From Siphonodentalium dalli (Eukaryota; Mollusca; Scaphopoda; Gadilida; Siphonodentaliidae), in the NCBI GenBank assembly GCA_032622095.1, contig CP136068.1, positions 121,401,989-121,465,988 on the forward strand: DNA of 64,000 bases, written 5' to 3'. Each line of letters starts with the position of its first letter. Within the stretch, counting starts at the first letter, position 1. Below the pieces are notes generated by a model. That model was not told the origin of the DNA and did no database searches. It worked only from the letters and a program-made list of their open reading frames with translations. A program made the position numbers and the translations under genes. Below, in pieces: positions 10,185-21,043 of this stretch.

Positions 10185-10397
10185 CAATAATGCCCTAAAT
10201 AAATGCCTCCTTAACCACATCAGAATTATGGGTAACTTTTCAGGATTTAGTCAGAAATATGGCTTGTTGCCATTCACCGGAAAGCTCTCACTGAGAGCTT
10301 TCTGATGAATGGTAACAAGCCATAACTCCTACTAAATCCTGAAAAGTTACCCGTAATTCTGCTGTGGTTAAGGAGTCGATTATTTAGGGCATTACTG
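10185..10397. mobile_element. Family B MITE
   Basis: A foldback between TA dinucleotides, left end CAATAATGCCCTAAATAA, right end TTTAGGGCATTACTG. The left end has one substitution from consensus. Confidence 0.85.
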
Positions 10398-10439
10398 TAA
10401 ATTAACAGTAATCCGTAATAAAGTCAAATGTTTTGGAAA

Positions 10440-10856
10440 AATAAAACAATGGGTATGCAATAAAAAGAGAGTTATACTCTGGAAAGGTAAGTTAGATGCA
10501 CACAAAAAAGTCGGAAGAACCTTATAATCACAGGTTCCCTATGGTACTAAATATCTGTGCCAAGCTTAAAAATATTAACTGAAAAATGTAGGAATACAAA
10601 CTCGGACAAATTTATGCAACTTGAGGAATTTTCTAAGTCGAAAAAGGGGGATAACTCCACCAAAAAAAGTCGGACAGACCTCATAATCGCAGTTCCACAA
10701 GTTGCCATGGGCCATGGTCTTACTAAATATGTGCCAAGTTAAAAATATTTACCAAAAAATGTTGAAATAAAAGCTCGGACAAAGTTGTGTCTCCAGAGAG
10801 ATGGACACCCAGACAAACGGACAAGCTGATTCCTATAAATCCCCCAGTAGATCATC
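10440..10856 (+). mobile_element. P-type tandem-unit element
   Basis: Two units about 170 bp long share 'AAAAAAGTCGGA', 'CTCATAATCGCAGTTCC', 'TACTAAATATGTGCCAAG' and AACTCGGACAAA. The linker 'AAGTCGAAAAAGGGGGATAA' resembles the GGGCCATAA linker of other P elements. A degenerate GACAAACGGACAAG tract follows. The terminal hairpin is incomplete. Confidence 0.6.
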
Positions 10857-11613
10857 CACAAGATTATTTGAAAGACAGTAGCTATGTTTTGAAATCCAAT
10901 CTCCCCAATTATATATACTATACTAAGCTGCGATCTGTCGGGCACCTCCATTAATATACGTATACTCACCAATATGTAAAGAACATCAAGTGATCTAAAA
11001 AAATAGTATCGTGTTGACTATATTAACCAGAATTCGGATAAGTGTGAACACTATTAGATTAGTGCAAGATAGTGTCAGAGTTTGGTTTGATGTATGGGTA
11101 CTCACCTCCGGTCTGTAGGTATGTAATTAATGAGATTGTTAATCAAACCAAGTCTCAGCTATTCAATCAATCAGAGCTTCTGCTAATAACATAGGACTCC
11201 CAACATCTAATAGATCATAAAACCAGATGATTCAATCCAGCTAATAGCAAGTCATCATAAAAAAGCACCTGAGTGAAAAGATTACTCTGAACACGCTGCT
11301 GTTCGGTCAACGTATAAAGTGGAGTTATGAGCCAGGAAATAAGAAAATGGGAGGTACTCTTGGGCGTCCACATCGTAATAAAAGAGGCTTTATTATGCCT
11401 ATTTTTTTATCGTGTCTATAAATATATAGGCCTGAAGTCTAATGACAAGAAGATAAAAAAAATGTCTCTTTTTAACCTTGTTGAATAATTATATGTACAG
11501 CCACAAGCCTGTTCTGATAGTTACAAAAAATAAGTCGATACACCTTAAGACTTGTTTATAGTTTTAATATCACCAGCATACGGCCATTCTAGTGGCCTTT
11601 TCTTTTTAAAGTA
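10857..11613. other. No gene seen
   Basis: AT-rich sequence with only short frames of 77 codons or fewer and no family resemblance. Confidence 0.5.
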
Positions 11614-11826
11614 CAATAATGCCCTAAATAATCGACTCCTTAACCACAGCAGAATTAAGGGTAACTTTTCAGGATTTAATCGGAAATATGGCTTTTTGCT
11701 ATTTAACGGAAAGCTCTCAGTGAGAGCTTTCCAATGAATGGCAGCAAGCCATATTTCCGACTAAATCCTGAAAAGTTACCCATAATTCTGCTGTGGTTAA
11801 AGAGCCGATTATTTAGGGCATTACTG
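11614..11826. mobile_element. Family B MITE
   Basis: A 213-bp foldback flanked by TA on both sides. The centre is CTCTCAGTGAGAGC. Confidence 0.85.
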
Positions 11827-12035
11827 TAGAAATGACATGACCACAAGATGTGATGACATCAACTTCTTGGTTACAGTCTCAAGAGTTTGGTAATGTGATA
11901 GGAAATGTTTTTGTTAGTTATCGAGTCCACATTCTAGCACTGTCACTCGCATGTCTTCGAGGGAATGGTTGTGTGAATTAAATTATTCTCCAACGGGAAG
12001 ATCAGCATTGCCAGAAGTTACATAGAAACGGGGTA

Positions 12036-12250
12036 CAGTAATGCCCTAAATAATCGACTCCTTAACCACATCAGAATTATGGGTAACTTTTCAGGATTTA
12101 ATCAGAAATGTGGCTTGTTGCCTGATTCATCGGAAAGCTCTCACTGAGAGCTTTCCAATGAATGGCACCAAGCCATATTTCCGACTAAATCCTGAAAAGT
12201 TACCCATAATTCTGCTGTGGTTAAGGAGTCGAATATTTAGGGCATTACTG
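12036..12250. mobile_element. Family B MITE
   Basis: A 215-bp foldback flanked by TA, with ends CAGTAATGCCC and GGGCATTACTG in full. Confidence 0.9.
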
Positions 12251-12599
12251 TAGGAACCCTTGGGAGTCCATGGTGTAAAGGTAGAGGCGTTATGTTATAC
12301 AAATACAAGTTAACCTTCAAAGGATGTTTAGTTGTTTATTTATACAGCCTTAATCTCTTTATTATTTCTGATACAAAGTAAAAAGATTGCTCTGAGCACA
12401 TGCAGTGCTGTTCAGTCAAGGAATAAATGCCCAGGAAATAAGAAGGAAGGAACTCTTGAGTGGATGTCCCGGTGGTGCTGTGTCTATAAAGACATATGTC
12501 TGATATACATGTATGCTCTAAAGTTAAGTCCAGGTGGCAATTAACCATAGCATCCATAAAGGAATACTCATGAGTGTCTAATAATCATGAATATCCGCC
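12251..12599. other. No gene seen
   Basis: Two opposed frames of about 70 codons (12332-12557) overlap each other. Neither resembles a known domain. Confidence 0.5.
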
Positions 12600-13135
12600 T
12601 ATTAAAGACATATTGCGGAGTTATTTCATTGAATACAACCAATCAGTTGGTATCTAAACACTATCTCCACTGGAAGAATGTAGCAAAGGACTAAGATTGT
12701 CCAAAATTCAAACCCCCATCAACTGTACCATATCAGAGAACACAACGGTTGAAGTATGCATAATTGTGAATAGTCACTACTGTATTCGGGACTCATCATT
12801 GGGCATAAACTGAGCCAATAATAGTCACTGCATGTACAGTAATTTTCTAAGTAATCGACTTCTTAACCACAGCATCTTGGGGAGAGCTTTCCGATGAATG
12901 GCAACAAGCCATATTTCCGACTAAATCCTGAAAAGTTATCTATAATTCTGCTGTGGTTAAGAAGTCGATTACTTAGAGCATTACTGTAATTCGTTTAGAA
13001 CAAAGACGCTGTATTCTGACTATATTTGGTTATCAAATTTATGAAAATAACTTATTTTGACATGATTTTATTTGTTATTCTGTTCAGGAACACCTCAGTG
13101 GAGTGTTTCACATCACTTTAAGTTTAAAGAATGAT
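12600..13135 (-). mobile_element. Family I element, degenerate, split by a B element
   Basis: It starts with TTAAAGACATATTGCGGAG and ends with GTGTTTCACATCACTTTAAG, the reversed family I termini. Internal CCAATAATAGTCACTGCAT also occurs at 17740. A B element interrupts it at 12837-12986. Confidence 0.6.
12837..12986. mobile_element. Family B MITE with left-arm deletion
   Basis: TA lies next to both ends. The left arm jumps from TTAACCACAGC straight to the central GAGAGCTTTCCGATGAATGG, so most of one arm is missing. Confidence 0.8.
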
Positions 13136-13210
13136 ATGAGTGGACCCTATCTACATGTATATGCTACTGCTGATAAAATGCATGTATAATAAAAGCAGAC
13201 AAACTATATA

Positions 13211-13525
13211 GAGTAATGCCCTAATTAATCGACTCCATAACCACAGCAGAATTATGATTAATTTTTCAGGATTTAGTCAGAAATATGGCTTGTTGCCATT
13301 CATCGGAAAGCTCTCACTGAGAGCTTTCTGATGAATGGCAACAAGCCATATTTCCGACTAAATCCTGAAAAATTACCGATAATTCTGCTGTGGTTGCCAT
13401 TCATCGGAAAGCTCTCACTGAGAGCTTTCCGATGAATGGCAACAAGCAATATTTCCGACTGAATCCTGAAAAGTTGCCCATAATTCTGCTGTGGTTAAGG
13501 AGTCGATTATTTAGGGCATTACTTT
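13211..13525. mobile_element. Family B MITE with a duplicated hairpin
   Basis: At 315 bp it is about 100 bp longer than other copies. After one complete hairpin, 'GTGGTTGCCATTCATCGGAA' restarts a second centre (CTCTCACTGAGAGC at about 13312 and 13410). The ends are GAGTAATGCCC and GGGCATTACTT, both next to TA. Confidence 0.85.
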
Positions 13526-13845
13526 ATATACATATACAATATACAGAGACACAATAAGGATCCCTTCAAAGGATTTCTATTAAAGCATAGACCATATATA
13601 ATGATAAACCACGTGAGAAATGTCAGAGGGTGGCATAAATAAAAATAATTAAATTACTATTATATTATTATTCTATAACATGGAGCGATAATCTATCATA
13701 CTGACGGTTTAATTTGTCTGGCTTCTATTATGAAGTGTACTGACTTCATATGAATCATCTTCGGGACAAAACCAGGTCATGATATCATAATTACACTCAT
13801 CAACTACATTAATTAACACATCATCACTGGCAGGTAATATATTCA
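13526..13845. other. No gene seen
   Basis: Unremarkable AT-rich sequence. Confidence 0.5.
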
Positions 13846-13853
13846 GGTAGAAC

Positions 13854-14316
13854 CAAGCCTGAGTTAAATGTGCCTGTCATTTGCAGAATGAGGTCCCCAG
13901 AGGGTGAATTTAGTGACGCTATCCCACATAGTGGGCTAGCATCACTAAATTCACCCTCTGGGAACCTCATTCTGCATGGCCTCATCTGCTATGGGAGACA
14001 TAGAATCAGATTGCAGTTCTCAAATGGTATTATTGTGATGTACACCCATTGGGAACCTCGATTATGCAATGTGTCATCTGCCAATTTGGGGATATAGAGA
14101 AACTAAACTAAAAAAGAAATAGAATCTATGTGAAGAAGTTTCTATAGAAATTTGATAATATTGAAAGAAACTTTCCAGAAAAGATGCGACCTAAGCAGAA
14201 TGAGGTCCCCAGAGGGTGAATTTAGTGATGCTAGCCCTCTATGCAGGATAGCGTCACTAAATTCACCCTCTGGGGACCTCATTCTGCAAATGACAGACAC
14301 ACTAAACTCAGGCTTG
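13854..14316 (-). mobile_element. Family A element, long form, 8-bp target duplication
   Basis: It starts CAAGCCTGAG and ends CTCAGGCTTG. GGTAGAAC (13846-13853) and GGTAGCAC (14317-14324) are the target duplication with one mismatch. Between the two terminal foldbacks lies a 200-bp core also found, in the opposite sense, at 19480-19680, 29580-29770 and 45360-45560. Confidence 0.8.
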
Positions 14317-14324
14317 GGTAGCAC

Positions 14325-14663
14325 TCAAATGATTATATAAAGAACAACTGACATATTTAAACAGACATGACTCATTTGAGTCTCCAAATTATGTAAATAT
14401 AATATGGGAGGATGAAACACAAAAAAAACTAATGAGGTGAAAAAGGGGCGCTTTTTTCTCTTTGAAGTGAACATTTGTACAGCTTCAATAAGTCGTTGGG
14501 AGGCATATAAAATACAGATAAATGTATTTCACATATTTATGGACCTATTCTGATTCCTAGAATAGACTTTGTCTAACATGTGTTAACTTCAAAGGACTAA
14601 AGTGGGTTCATGTGAAATAACATCAAAGTCTCTAAAACAACTATCATCAACAATTACATGAAA
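14325..14663. other. No gene seen
   Basis: No frame or repeat recognised. Confidence 0.5.
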
Positions 14664-14759
14664 TGAAAGTGTCAATGACACTGTAGCTCAACTCGGAGAG
14701 GGGATAATAAATTACAATAAAGTAAATGGAGAAATAAGGGATGTAGAAAGTTTAAATGT
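14664..14759 (+). mobile_element. Family D, isolated left end
   Basis: TGAAAGTGTCAATGACACTG and TAGCTCAACT match the left ends of the four D arrays, but no tandem units follow. A C element begins at its right edge. Confidence 0.75.
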
Positions 14760-15037
14760 TTAACATTTCCATGACTGGAGCTTTCTGAAATTTTGCAAAA
14801 CTCAGTGCCAATTAGGCCAATGCATTCTCTTATATATGCAAATCTTCCATAGGGAGCTTCGCATATATAAGAGAATGCTTTGGCCTAATTGGCTTAACAA
14901 TATTTAGCTTGATCTTGTAAGCAAGTGCATTCTCTTATATATGCGAGGCTCCCAATTTGAGACTTGCATAATAAGAAAATGCACTGGCACAGGCACATTA
15001 ATACTGCACCAGCACAGCTCCCGTTATGAAAGTTTAA
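14760..15037 (-). mobile_element. Family C MITE, full length
   Basis: It lies between TTAA at 14760-14763 and 15034-15037. Two hairpins are present, each with arms around GCATTCTCTTATATATGC. It is in reverse orientation, starting with CATGACTGGAGC. Confidence 0.9.
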
Positions 15038-15590
15038 CGCCTAGTGACATGATTTGACGTTTCTGTTGAACACCTGTGACGTTGACATGGCGAACACCTA
15101 TGTATGTCTCTACACCATCATAATGAACGTTTATAAAATTTATATATGACTATATGACTCAAATGTTCATTGGAAAACAAGAAATAAATTGATATACTAT
15201 AGAAAAATGACGTAAAATATGATGAGACATCGAAGTGATGTATAATGCATCAAAACTTTAGTAAATTTCTTGTTTGTTATCACAAAAATTAGCAAACACG
15301 CACGTGTTCAGAGCTGAGAACTGAACCATGAACCTACATTATGTAACTTACTGCATGAGAAATTAGTAAAAAGTTGCATAATTATCCTACACTGCACTTC
15401 AAAACAAATTCCTCCCAAATTAGTTTGTTTGTGTAAAATATTGTTGCAGGTGAATGATTTAAGAAATTGATACGATTTCTTTTATAAAAACATTTGGGAA
15501 TTTATATACACGTCAAAACACATCACCAGGGAGTAAGGTGGAGACATCAAATCATGTCACCAGGTGTTCCGCGGCATTAGGTTTTAAATC
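15038..15590. other. No gene; weak inverted repeat
   Basis: CCTAGTGACATGATTTGACG (15041-15060) is repeated inverted at 15543-15562 with few changes. It could bound an unrecognised 0.5-kb element, but no target duplication was found. Confidence 0.35.
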
Positions 15591-17005
15591 AGCTGCTAAT
15601 CCGCAGTTTACATACTAAAATGCTGATCAGCAGATTTCCTTACCTCAGTTTAACTCATTTGTAACAAAGAGAGTCGGTTGTAGGTTGTGTAAATGAAAGG
15701 TACTCTATGGTTTATATCCCAGTACAGGAAGGGGACACAATTTTACTAATCAACATGCCCGTTCAGCAGTTCAAAATGGTGTTCAGCTGTTAATGGGCCA
15801 CACTTGAGCAGATTCTCCGAACAGTTTAACTTAATTATAAATTATAATGAAGATATTAGGTTAGATATTGGTATGGGGTATACCTAATTACCGTTTGACC
15901 GACCTCCACTCCAGTTTAGCAGTTCAAAATCCTCTTCAGCAGTTCATCGACTACAGTTAAGCAGATTTTCCTGAACAGTTTAACTCAACTATAACCAAGA
16001 TATTATATCAGATGTTGTGCAAATGACATGTACTCAATGATCTATAACAAATAAAGGGAGAGGAAACCATTTGACTGACCATCATGTCCATTTCAGCAGT
16101 TCAAAATCCCGTTCAGCAGATCATCGGGGGCAGTTCAGAAGATTCTCCCGAATTCAGTTTAACTCAATTATAATTACTATTGTCAGTGTAGGTTATGCAG
16201 ATTATTTGTAATCGATGGGGCATATTCCAATACAGAGAGGTAACACCATGTGACTGACCTCCACCCAATCCCAGCAGTTCAATATCCCGTACAACAGTTC
16301 ATCTGGTACCGTTCAGATTCTCCCGAATGCAGTTTAATTCAATTGTAACAACGATAGTCATGCATGGGGTATGCAAATGGCCAGTAATTGACGAGGTATA
16401 TCCCAATGCAGGGAAGGAACATCATTTGACCTCCTGCCCAGTTCAGTAGTTCAAAATCCCATTCAGCAGTTCATCAGGTGCAGTTCAGCAGATTCTCCTG
16501 AATACAGTTTAACTTAATTATTATGAAGACAGTCAAGTGTAGGTTAGGCAAATGACTTGTAATCAGCAGGGTATACCAATATCAGGGATGGGGTAATTGT
16601 AATTTGTAATTGTAATTAATTACATTTTTTCAAGTAATTGCATGTAATTGGTAATTGAGTTTATTCTCAATTACATGTAATTGCAATTGTAATTGGTTAG
16701 GATGTAATTGTAATTGTAATTAGGGTCTAATTTCAATTGCTTCAAAATCACAGGTACTTGTTTCTTCTCAAAGTTCTCTTTCATGATTCATCCAATGGTT
16801 TCTTCAAATGGTTTTTTCCAAATTTCAAAGTGTAAGACTGGTGACTTGTTATCACTATGTTGTTACAAAACTGTGTTTGTATCCACTGTGTCTCAATGGT
16901 GAATTCTGTTGACAATATACAGGGAGGGGACACCATTTAACCGACCTCCACCCCAGTTCAGTAGCTCAAAATCCCATTCATCAATTCATGCAGATTACTT
17001 GTAAT
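15590..17005 (+). repeat. ~175-bp tandem repeat, about seven units
   Basis: The motif CAGTTTAACT recurs near 15648, 15820, 15977, 16153, 16330 and 16504, spaced 157-177 bp. Each unit also has 'CAGCAGTTCAAAATCCCGTT' and 'CAGCAGATTCTCC'. The units differ considerably, so the array is old. The segment 16583-16915 is foreign to it. Confidence 0.8.
16583..16915 (+). mobile_element. hAT-like terminal fragment rich in GTAATTG
   Basis: It starts CAGGGATGGGGTAATTGTAA, followed by many GTAATTG/CAATTAC repeats. hAT families in many animals have this kind of start. It interrupts the 175-bp array, and AATAT flanks both sides. The matching right end was not found, so it may be truncated. Confidence 0.5.
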
Positions 17006-17059
17006 CGATGAGGTGTACCAAAAAAAAACCGTCATCACCACAAAGAGATCCTAAGAACA

Positions 17060-17459
17060 TTAACCCTTCACCCAACAAACCGGCAAAAAACGGCCAAATA
17101 AAGCTGCAACAGCCTAAATTATCTTGGGTCTGTCTCAATAAAACCATACAAATATGGATATCATTGGAACCGGCTCATTGACCACATTGTGATGGTTACA
17201 GTTATTCCCTGTGCCAATGCATTCTCTTATATATGCGAGTCGACCATAGGTCGCCTCGCATATATAAGAGAATGCATTGGCCTAAAACAAATCTTTTTTT
17301 AACACTTTTTACCATTTTTTCTTACATTCTTTAACAATTTTATAATTTTTAATGTGTTAAGCCAATGGATTCTCTTATATATGCGAGGCGACCTATGGTC
17401 GACTCACATATATAAGAGAATGCATTGGCACAGGGCCGTTCTGTTGGGTAAAGGGTTAA
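17060..17459 (+). mobile_element. Family G element (TTAA type), two hairpins
   Basis: It runs from TTAACCCTTCACCCAACAAA to GTTGGGTAAAGGGTTAA. Inside are two hairpins using the same GCATTCTCTTATATATGCGA arms as family C. The tips differ: CGACCATAGGTCG here, CTCCCATAGGGAG in C. Confidence 0.85.
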
Positions 17460-18092
17460 TCATTGTGCTAGTGCTTATCTGTTTCTTTTCCAGTGGAAGC
17501 CTGTGGAAGCCATCTATTTTGTGGCAAGGATGGCCACTTTGACTGCCATTTTGATTTAACCCCAAATTCCTCAAGGCTGGCAGCTAGTCAGCTGGCAGAC
17601 TTTTCAGAATAGTGCTCCAGACCACCGGAATCCACTGCGAAAAAGAATTTATACGCGAAAACAAGCATTTGTGACTTGGCGACTCTTTTAGTTGGAACAA
17701 ATTAATAATAGCCAATAAAGATACAGTAATGATTCCACCAATAATAGTCGCTGCATATAAATTGTTTTAAATATGATGCTGTTTCCTGCCTGTTTGGATA
17801 CAAAATTTATGAAAACAACTACCTTTGGGCGATATTATTCGCTATTCTCTTCTGATCACCCCTGCCAAATTTTCCACATCCATTATCAACAGTGGCCCAT
17901 AGCAACAAATGCAATTTCCTCCAGAGAATAAATAAAGTAAATTATGAAGTACTTGTCATCTGGTTTTGTACATTTGAAGGGAGTGAATAATATATATGGT
18001 GAAGCATTTAATGTACAAATTCACTATGACAACACAGGGTTCCAGCAGTTCCTTTTACTTAGTCAATGTGCTTTGATGTCATTTGCTCCTCA
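17460..18092. other. No gene; degenerate family I piece
   Basis: 17695-17890 resembles the degenerate family I copy at 12740-13110 ('CCAATAATAGTCGCTGCATA', 'CTGATCACCCCTGCCA'). The rest is unremarkable. Confidence 0.45.
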
Positions 18093-18353
18093 TTAACACT
18101 TCCATGACTGGAGTTCCCTGAAATTTTGCGAAAAACCTGTGCCAATGCATTCTCTCATAAATGCAAGTCTCCCATAGGGAACCTCATTTATAAGAGGATA
18201 TATTGGCCTAACGATATTTACCTGGACCTTGTAAGCCAGTGCATTCTCTAATATATGCGAGGCTCCCTATGGGAGACACATATATATAAGAGAATGCACT
18301 GGCATGGGATCTTTAATGCTGCACCAGCACAGCTCCAGTCATTAAAGGGTAAA
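18093..18353 (-). mobile_element. Family C MITE
   Basis: Reverse orientation, with TTAA at 18093-18096 and a mutated right target (TAAA). Two hairpins, the first partly diverged (CTCTCATAAATGCAAG). Confidence 0.85.
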
Positions 18354-18621
18354 ACCCAGCTCCTTTGATCCACTTTGACCTTCTATTTCTCTGAATGGAC
18401 ACTTCATACCATGCTTTTTACCACAAGTTACCATTCGTAATCTAGAATGTCATGTTTCTCAATTTATGCACAACGAACACCCACAGGGATCTCTATTTGA
18501 GAAACAATTTGCTTCTTACGCCAGCCTACAATAACAACAATCTGCATAGTGCTTATGAACCCCACGTAATTCATTTCCTAGTTGGTAGAGGTGTCCTGCT
18601 CATTTGCATACCCTAGTTCTG
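18354..18621. other. No gene seen
   Basis: No feature recognised. Confidence 0.5.
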
Positions 18622-18992
18622 TTAACCCTTTACCCAACAGAAGGGCCCTGTGCCAATGCATTCTCTTATATATGCGAGTCGACCATAGGTCGCCTCGCAT
18701 ATATAAGAGAATGCATTGGCTTAACACATTAAAAATTATAAAATTGTTAAAGAATGTAAGAAAAAATGGTAAAAAGTGTTAAAAAAAGATTTTTTTTTAG
18801 GCCAATGCATTCTCTTATATATGCGAGGCGACCTATGGTCGACTCGCATATATAAGAGAATGCATTGGCACAGGGCATAACTGTAACTATCACAATGTGG
18901 TCAATGTGTTTTATTGAGACAGACCCAAGATAATTTAGGCTGTTGCAGCTTTATTTGGCCGTTTTTTGCCGGTTTGTTGGGTAAAGGGTTAA
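18622..18992 (-). mobile_element. Family G element, reverse copy
   Basis: It is the reverse complement of 17060-17459 with few differences, including the two CGACCATAGGTCG-tipped hairpins. It ends in the TTAA at 18989-18992, which also starts the next element. Confidence 0.9.
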
Positions 18993-19256
18993 CCCTTCTA
19001 TACTAAATACTCATTGATGAGTAGTTCCTTCAGGAAATGTTCAGATAATAAGTTCAACAAACAACCATAGGTCGTTTATTGAACTTATTATCTGAACATT
19101 TCCAACGAATGAATATGAATTCCTCAGCACTTGTATTATCTTTTCTGACTGTCGTCTGCTAATTTATCCTGAGCGCCCCCTCCAATGAATAATAGACCAT
19201 TTCAATGTATACTTTTATAACTGATGGGAGAATCCATTTAGTACAGAAAGTGTTAA
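18989..19256 (+). mobile_element. Family F element (TTAA type)
   Basis: TTAACCCTTCTATACTAAAT leads into a hairpin: GTTCAGATAATAAGTTCAAC and its complement around ACCATAGGT. The right end is AGTACAGAAAGTGTTAA. It shares its left TTAA with the G element. Confidence 0.8.
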
Positions 19257-19371
19257 GCTACAGTGGCTGTAGCATGGATCCCTAAATACGGACGAAAATT
19301 CTCCCAGAGAATAAATATACGCCTACAAACTCAGTAAATAAAGTACCTGACTTTCAAGCTAACCAACATTG

Positions 19372-19745
19372 TTTCGGTCATTTGCAGAATGAGGTCCCTA
19401 GAGGGAGAATTTAGTGATGATGCCCTGCAAAGTGGGCTAGCATCACCAAATTCATCCTCTGGGGGCCTCAATCTGCTTAGGCCTCATCTTCTGGGAAGTA
19501 TCTAGTCTCAAATTAACATTGTTTTTAGTTACTTTTTCCATTCTGTGAAGTTTCTAATTTTCAGAAGATAAAATGCATAATCAAGGTGACTAATGGGTGA
19601 ACATCACCAACTTCAACTGGGGAAACTTAAATCTGATCCTAGGTCTCCCATTGCAGTTGAGGCCTAATCAGAATTAGATCAGAATGAGATCAGAATGCAG
19701 GATAGCGTCACTAAATTCACCCTCTGGGGACCCCATTTTGCAGAC
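19372..19745 (+). mobile_element. Family A element, long form, degraded ends
   Basis: GGTCATTTGCAGAATGAGGT starts the left foldback. The conserved core ('GGTGACTAATGGGTGAACAT', 'AACTTCAACTGGGG') and a reduced right foldback follow. Terminal CAAGCC sequences are not preserved. Confidence 0.7.
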
Positions 19746-20225
19746 TTTTGCTCATTTGAAGCTGAAGGGCAATCAAGGGAGTGAATAATATATATGGTAA
19801 AGTATTTAATATACAAACTTACCACCAATCTGATGGTTCTAGCGTGTAATCCAGTTACTTTGTCTGTGTGCTTTGATATAATCTACTCATCAATACACAA
19901 AGTACATCGTAATCCGATGGACATCATCCTGCATAATATAAATTCAATCAAATAAACAATCCCGGATTGGACAAAAAACTCCAAGAATAACAAATGGTTG
20001 TAGGGCGTTTGGTTGCTAATATGGCCTGCGCTGATAAACTAAGTTATCAGTGACAAAGACCGCCTTGTTAGGTTTGCTCTACGGCAGAAAAAGTCCAGCA
20101 AATTCATTAAGAGCAAAGTGGGAGCTCAGCTGTGGTCCATATAATCTGGAAACCTGCCAGAGGGGGTATATCCTTCATGTAAGAATACACAAAACCATGC
20201 ACCCCACCTCCATTCTCCATATATG
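19746..20225. other. No gene seen
   Basis: Unremarkable sequence. Confidence 0.5.
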
Positions 20226-20349
20226 TTAGGGTTAGGGTCAGGGCTAGGGTTAGAGTTAGGGCTAGGGTTAGGGTTAGGGTCAGGGCTGGGGTTAGAGTTA
20301 GGGCTAGGGTTAGTGTTAGGGTTAGGGTTAGGGTTAGGGTTAGAGTTAG
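20226..20349 (+). repeat. Interstitial telomere-like array with higher-order structure
   Basis: About 20 hexamers of the TTAGGG class. Variants (GTCAGG, GCTAGG, GTTAGA) recur in the same order every seven hexamers, giving a 42-bp higher-order unit repeated about three times. TTAGGG is the telomeric repeat of most animals. Ordinary sequence on both sides shows this is not a chromosome end. Confidence 0.85.
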
Positions 20350-20774
20350 GCCAGACGGTTTTTCCTGAGGATCCCATAAAGAAATGCTTAACCTCATGTG
20401 GCTATTTATAGGGTCGTCAGAAACGTCCAAGGGTAAGAGATCACAACTTCTAGAATAGGGCATACATCATTACATGTGCGTTATTTAGTCAGAGGTAAAG
20501 GATAAATGAGCAAAAAATTTAATTTTGTCATCCAAACATGATTTATAATTAAAACATTTTAGAGGAAAAAACTTATATATACATGGAGCTATATCAGAAA
20601 GAATAAAGCATACTTTCATGAAAATAAAAGAGTTCTATTAACATTTAAGGTACACATATATCTTACTTTCTATGTGGCACCCCCCCCCCCCCCTCATCTT
20701 AGTGGAGGGCAAAAGTAGATGTTGTCCTCCTGCTCTTACTCCCCTGGTAATTTGATAGCGTATGCTTAATTTAT
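20350..20774. other. No gene; poly-C tract
   Basis: Contains a run of about 14 C near 20680 and nothing else notable. Confidence 0.5.
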
Positions 20775-21043
20775 TTAACCCTTTCTATACAAAATTGATT
20801 CTCCAATTCAGGTATAAAAGTATACATTGGAGCAGTCTGTTATTCATTTTGAGGGACTTTCATGATAAATATGCAGACAACAAACAATTTACATGTAAGT
20901 ACAGAGCGAGTCAAATTTATTGAAAGGAAATGTTCAGATAATAAGTTGACCAAATGACCTATATGGTCGTTTGTTGAACTTATTATCTGAACATTTCCTG
21001 AGGAAACTACTCATCAATGAGTATTTAGTATTGAAAGGGTTAA
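20775..21043 (-). mobile_element. Family F element, complete
   Basis: TTAACCCTTTCTATACAAAA to TTTAGTATTGAAAGGGTTAA, with TTAA at both ends. The hairpin AGATAATAAGTTGACCAAAT / GTTGAACTTATTATCTGAAC is in the middle. Confidence 0.85.

Noticed and set aside
20226-20349. Chromosome end
   Set aside because: Ordinary repeats continue on both sides and the hexamers are degenerate.
20107-20463. Frames of LTLTLT and NPNPNP across 20.1-20.5 kb
   Set aside because: Translation of the telomere-like hexamers.
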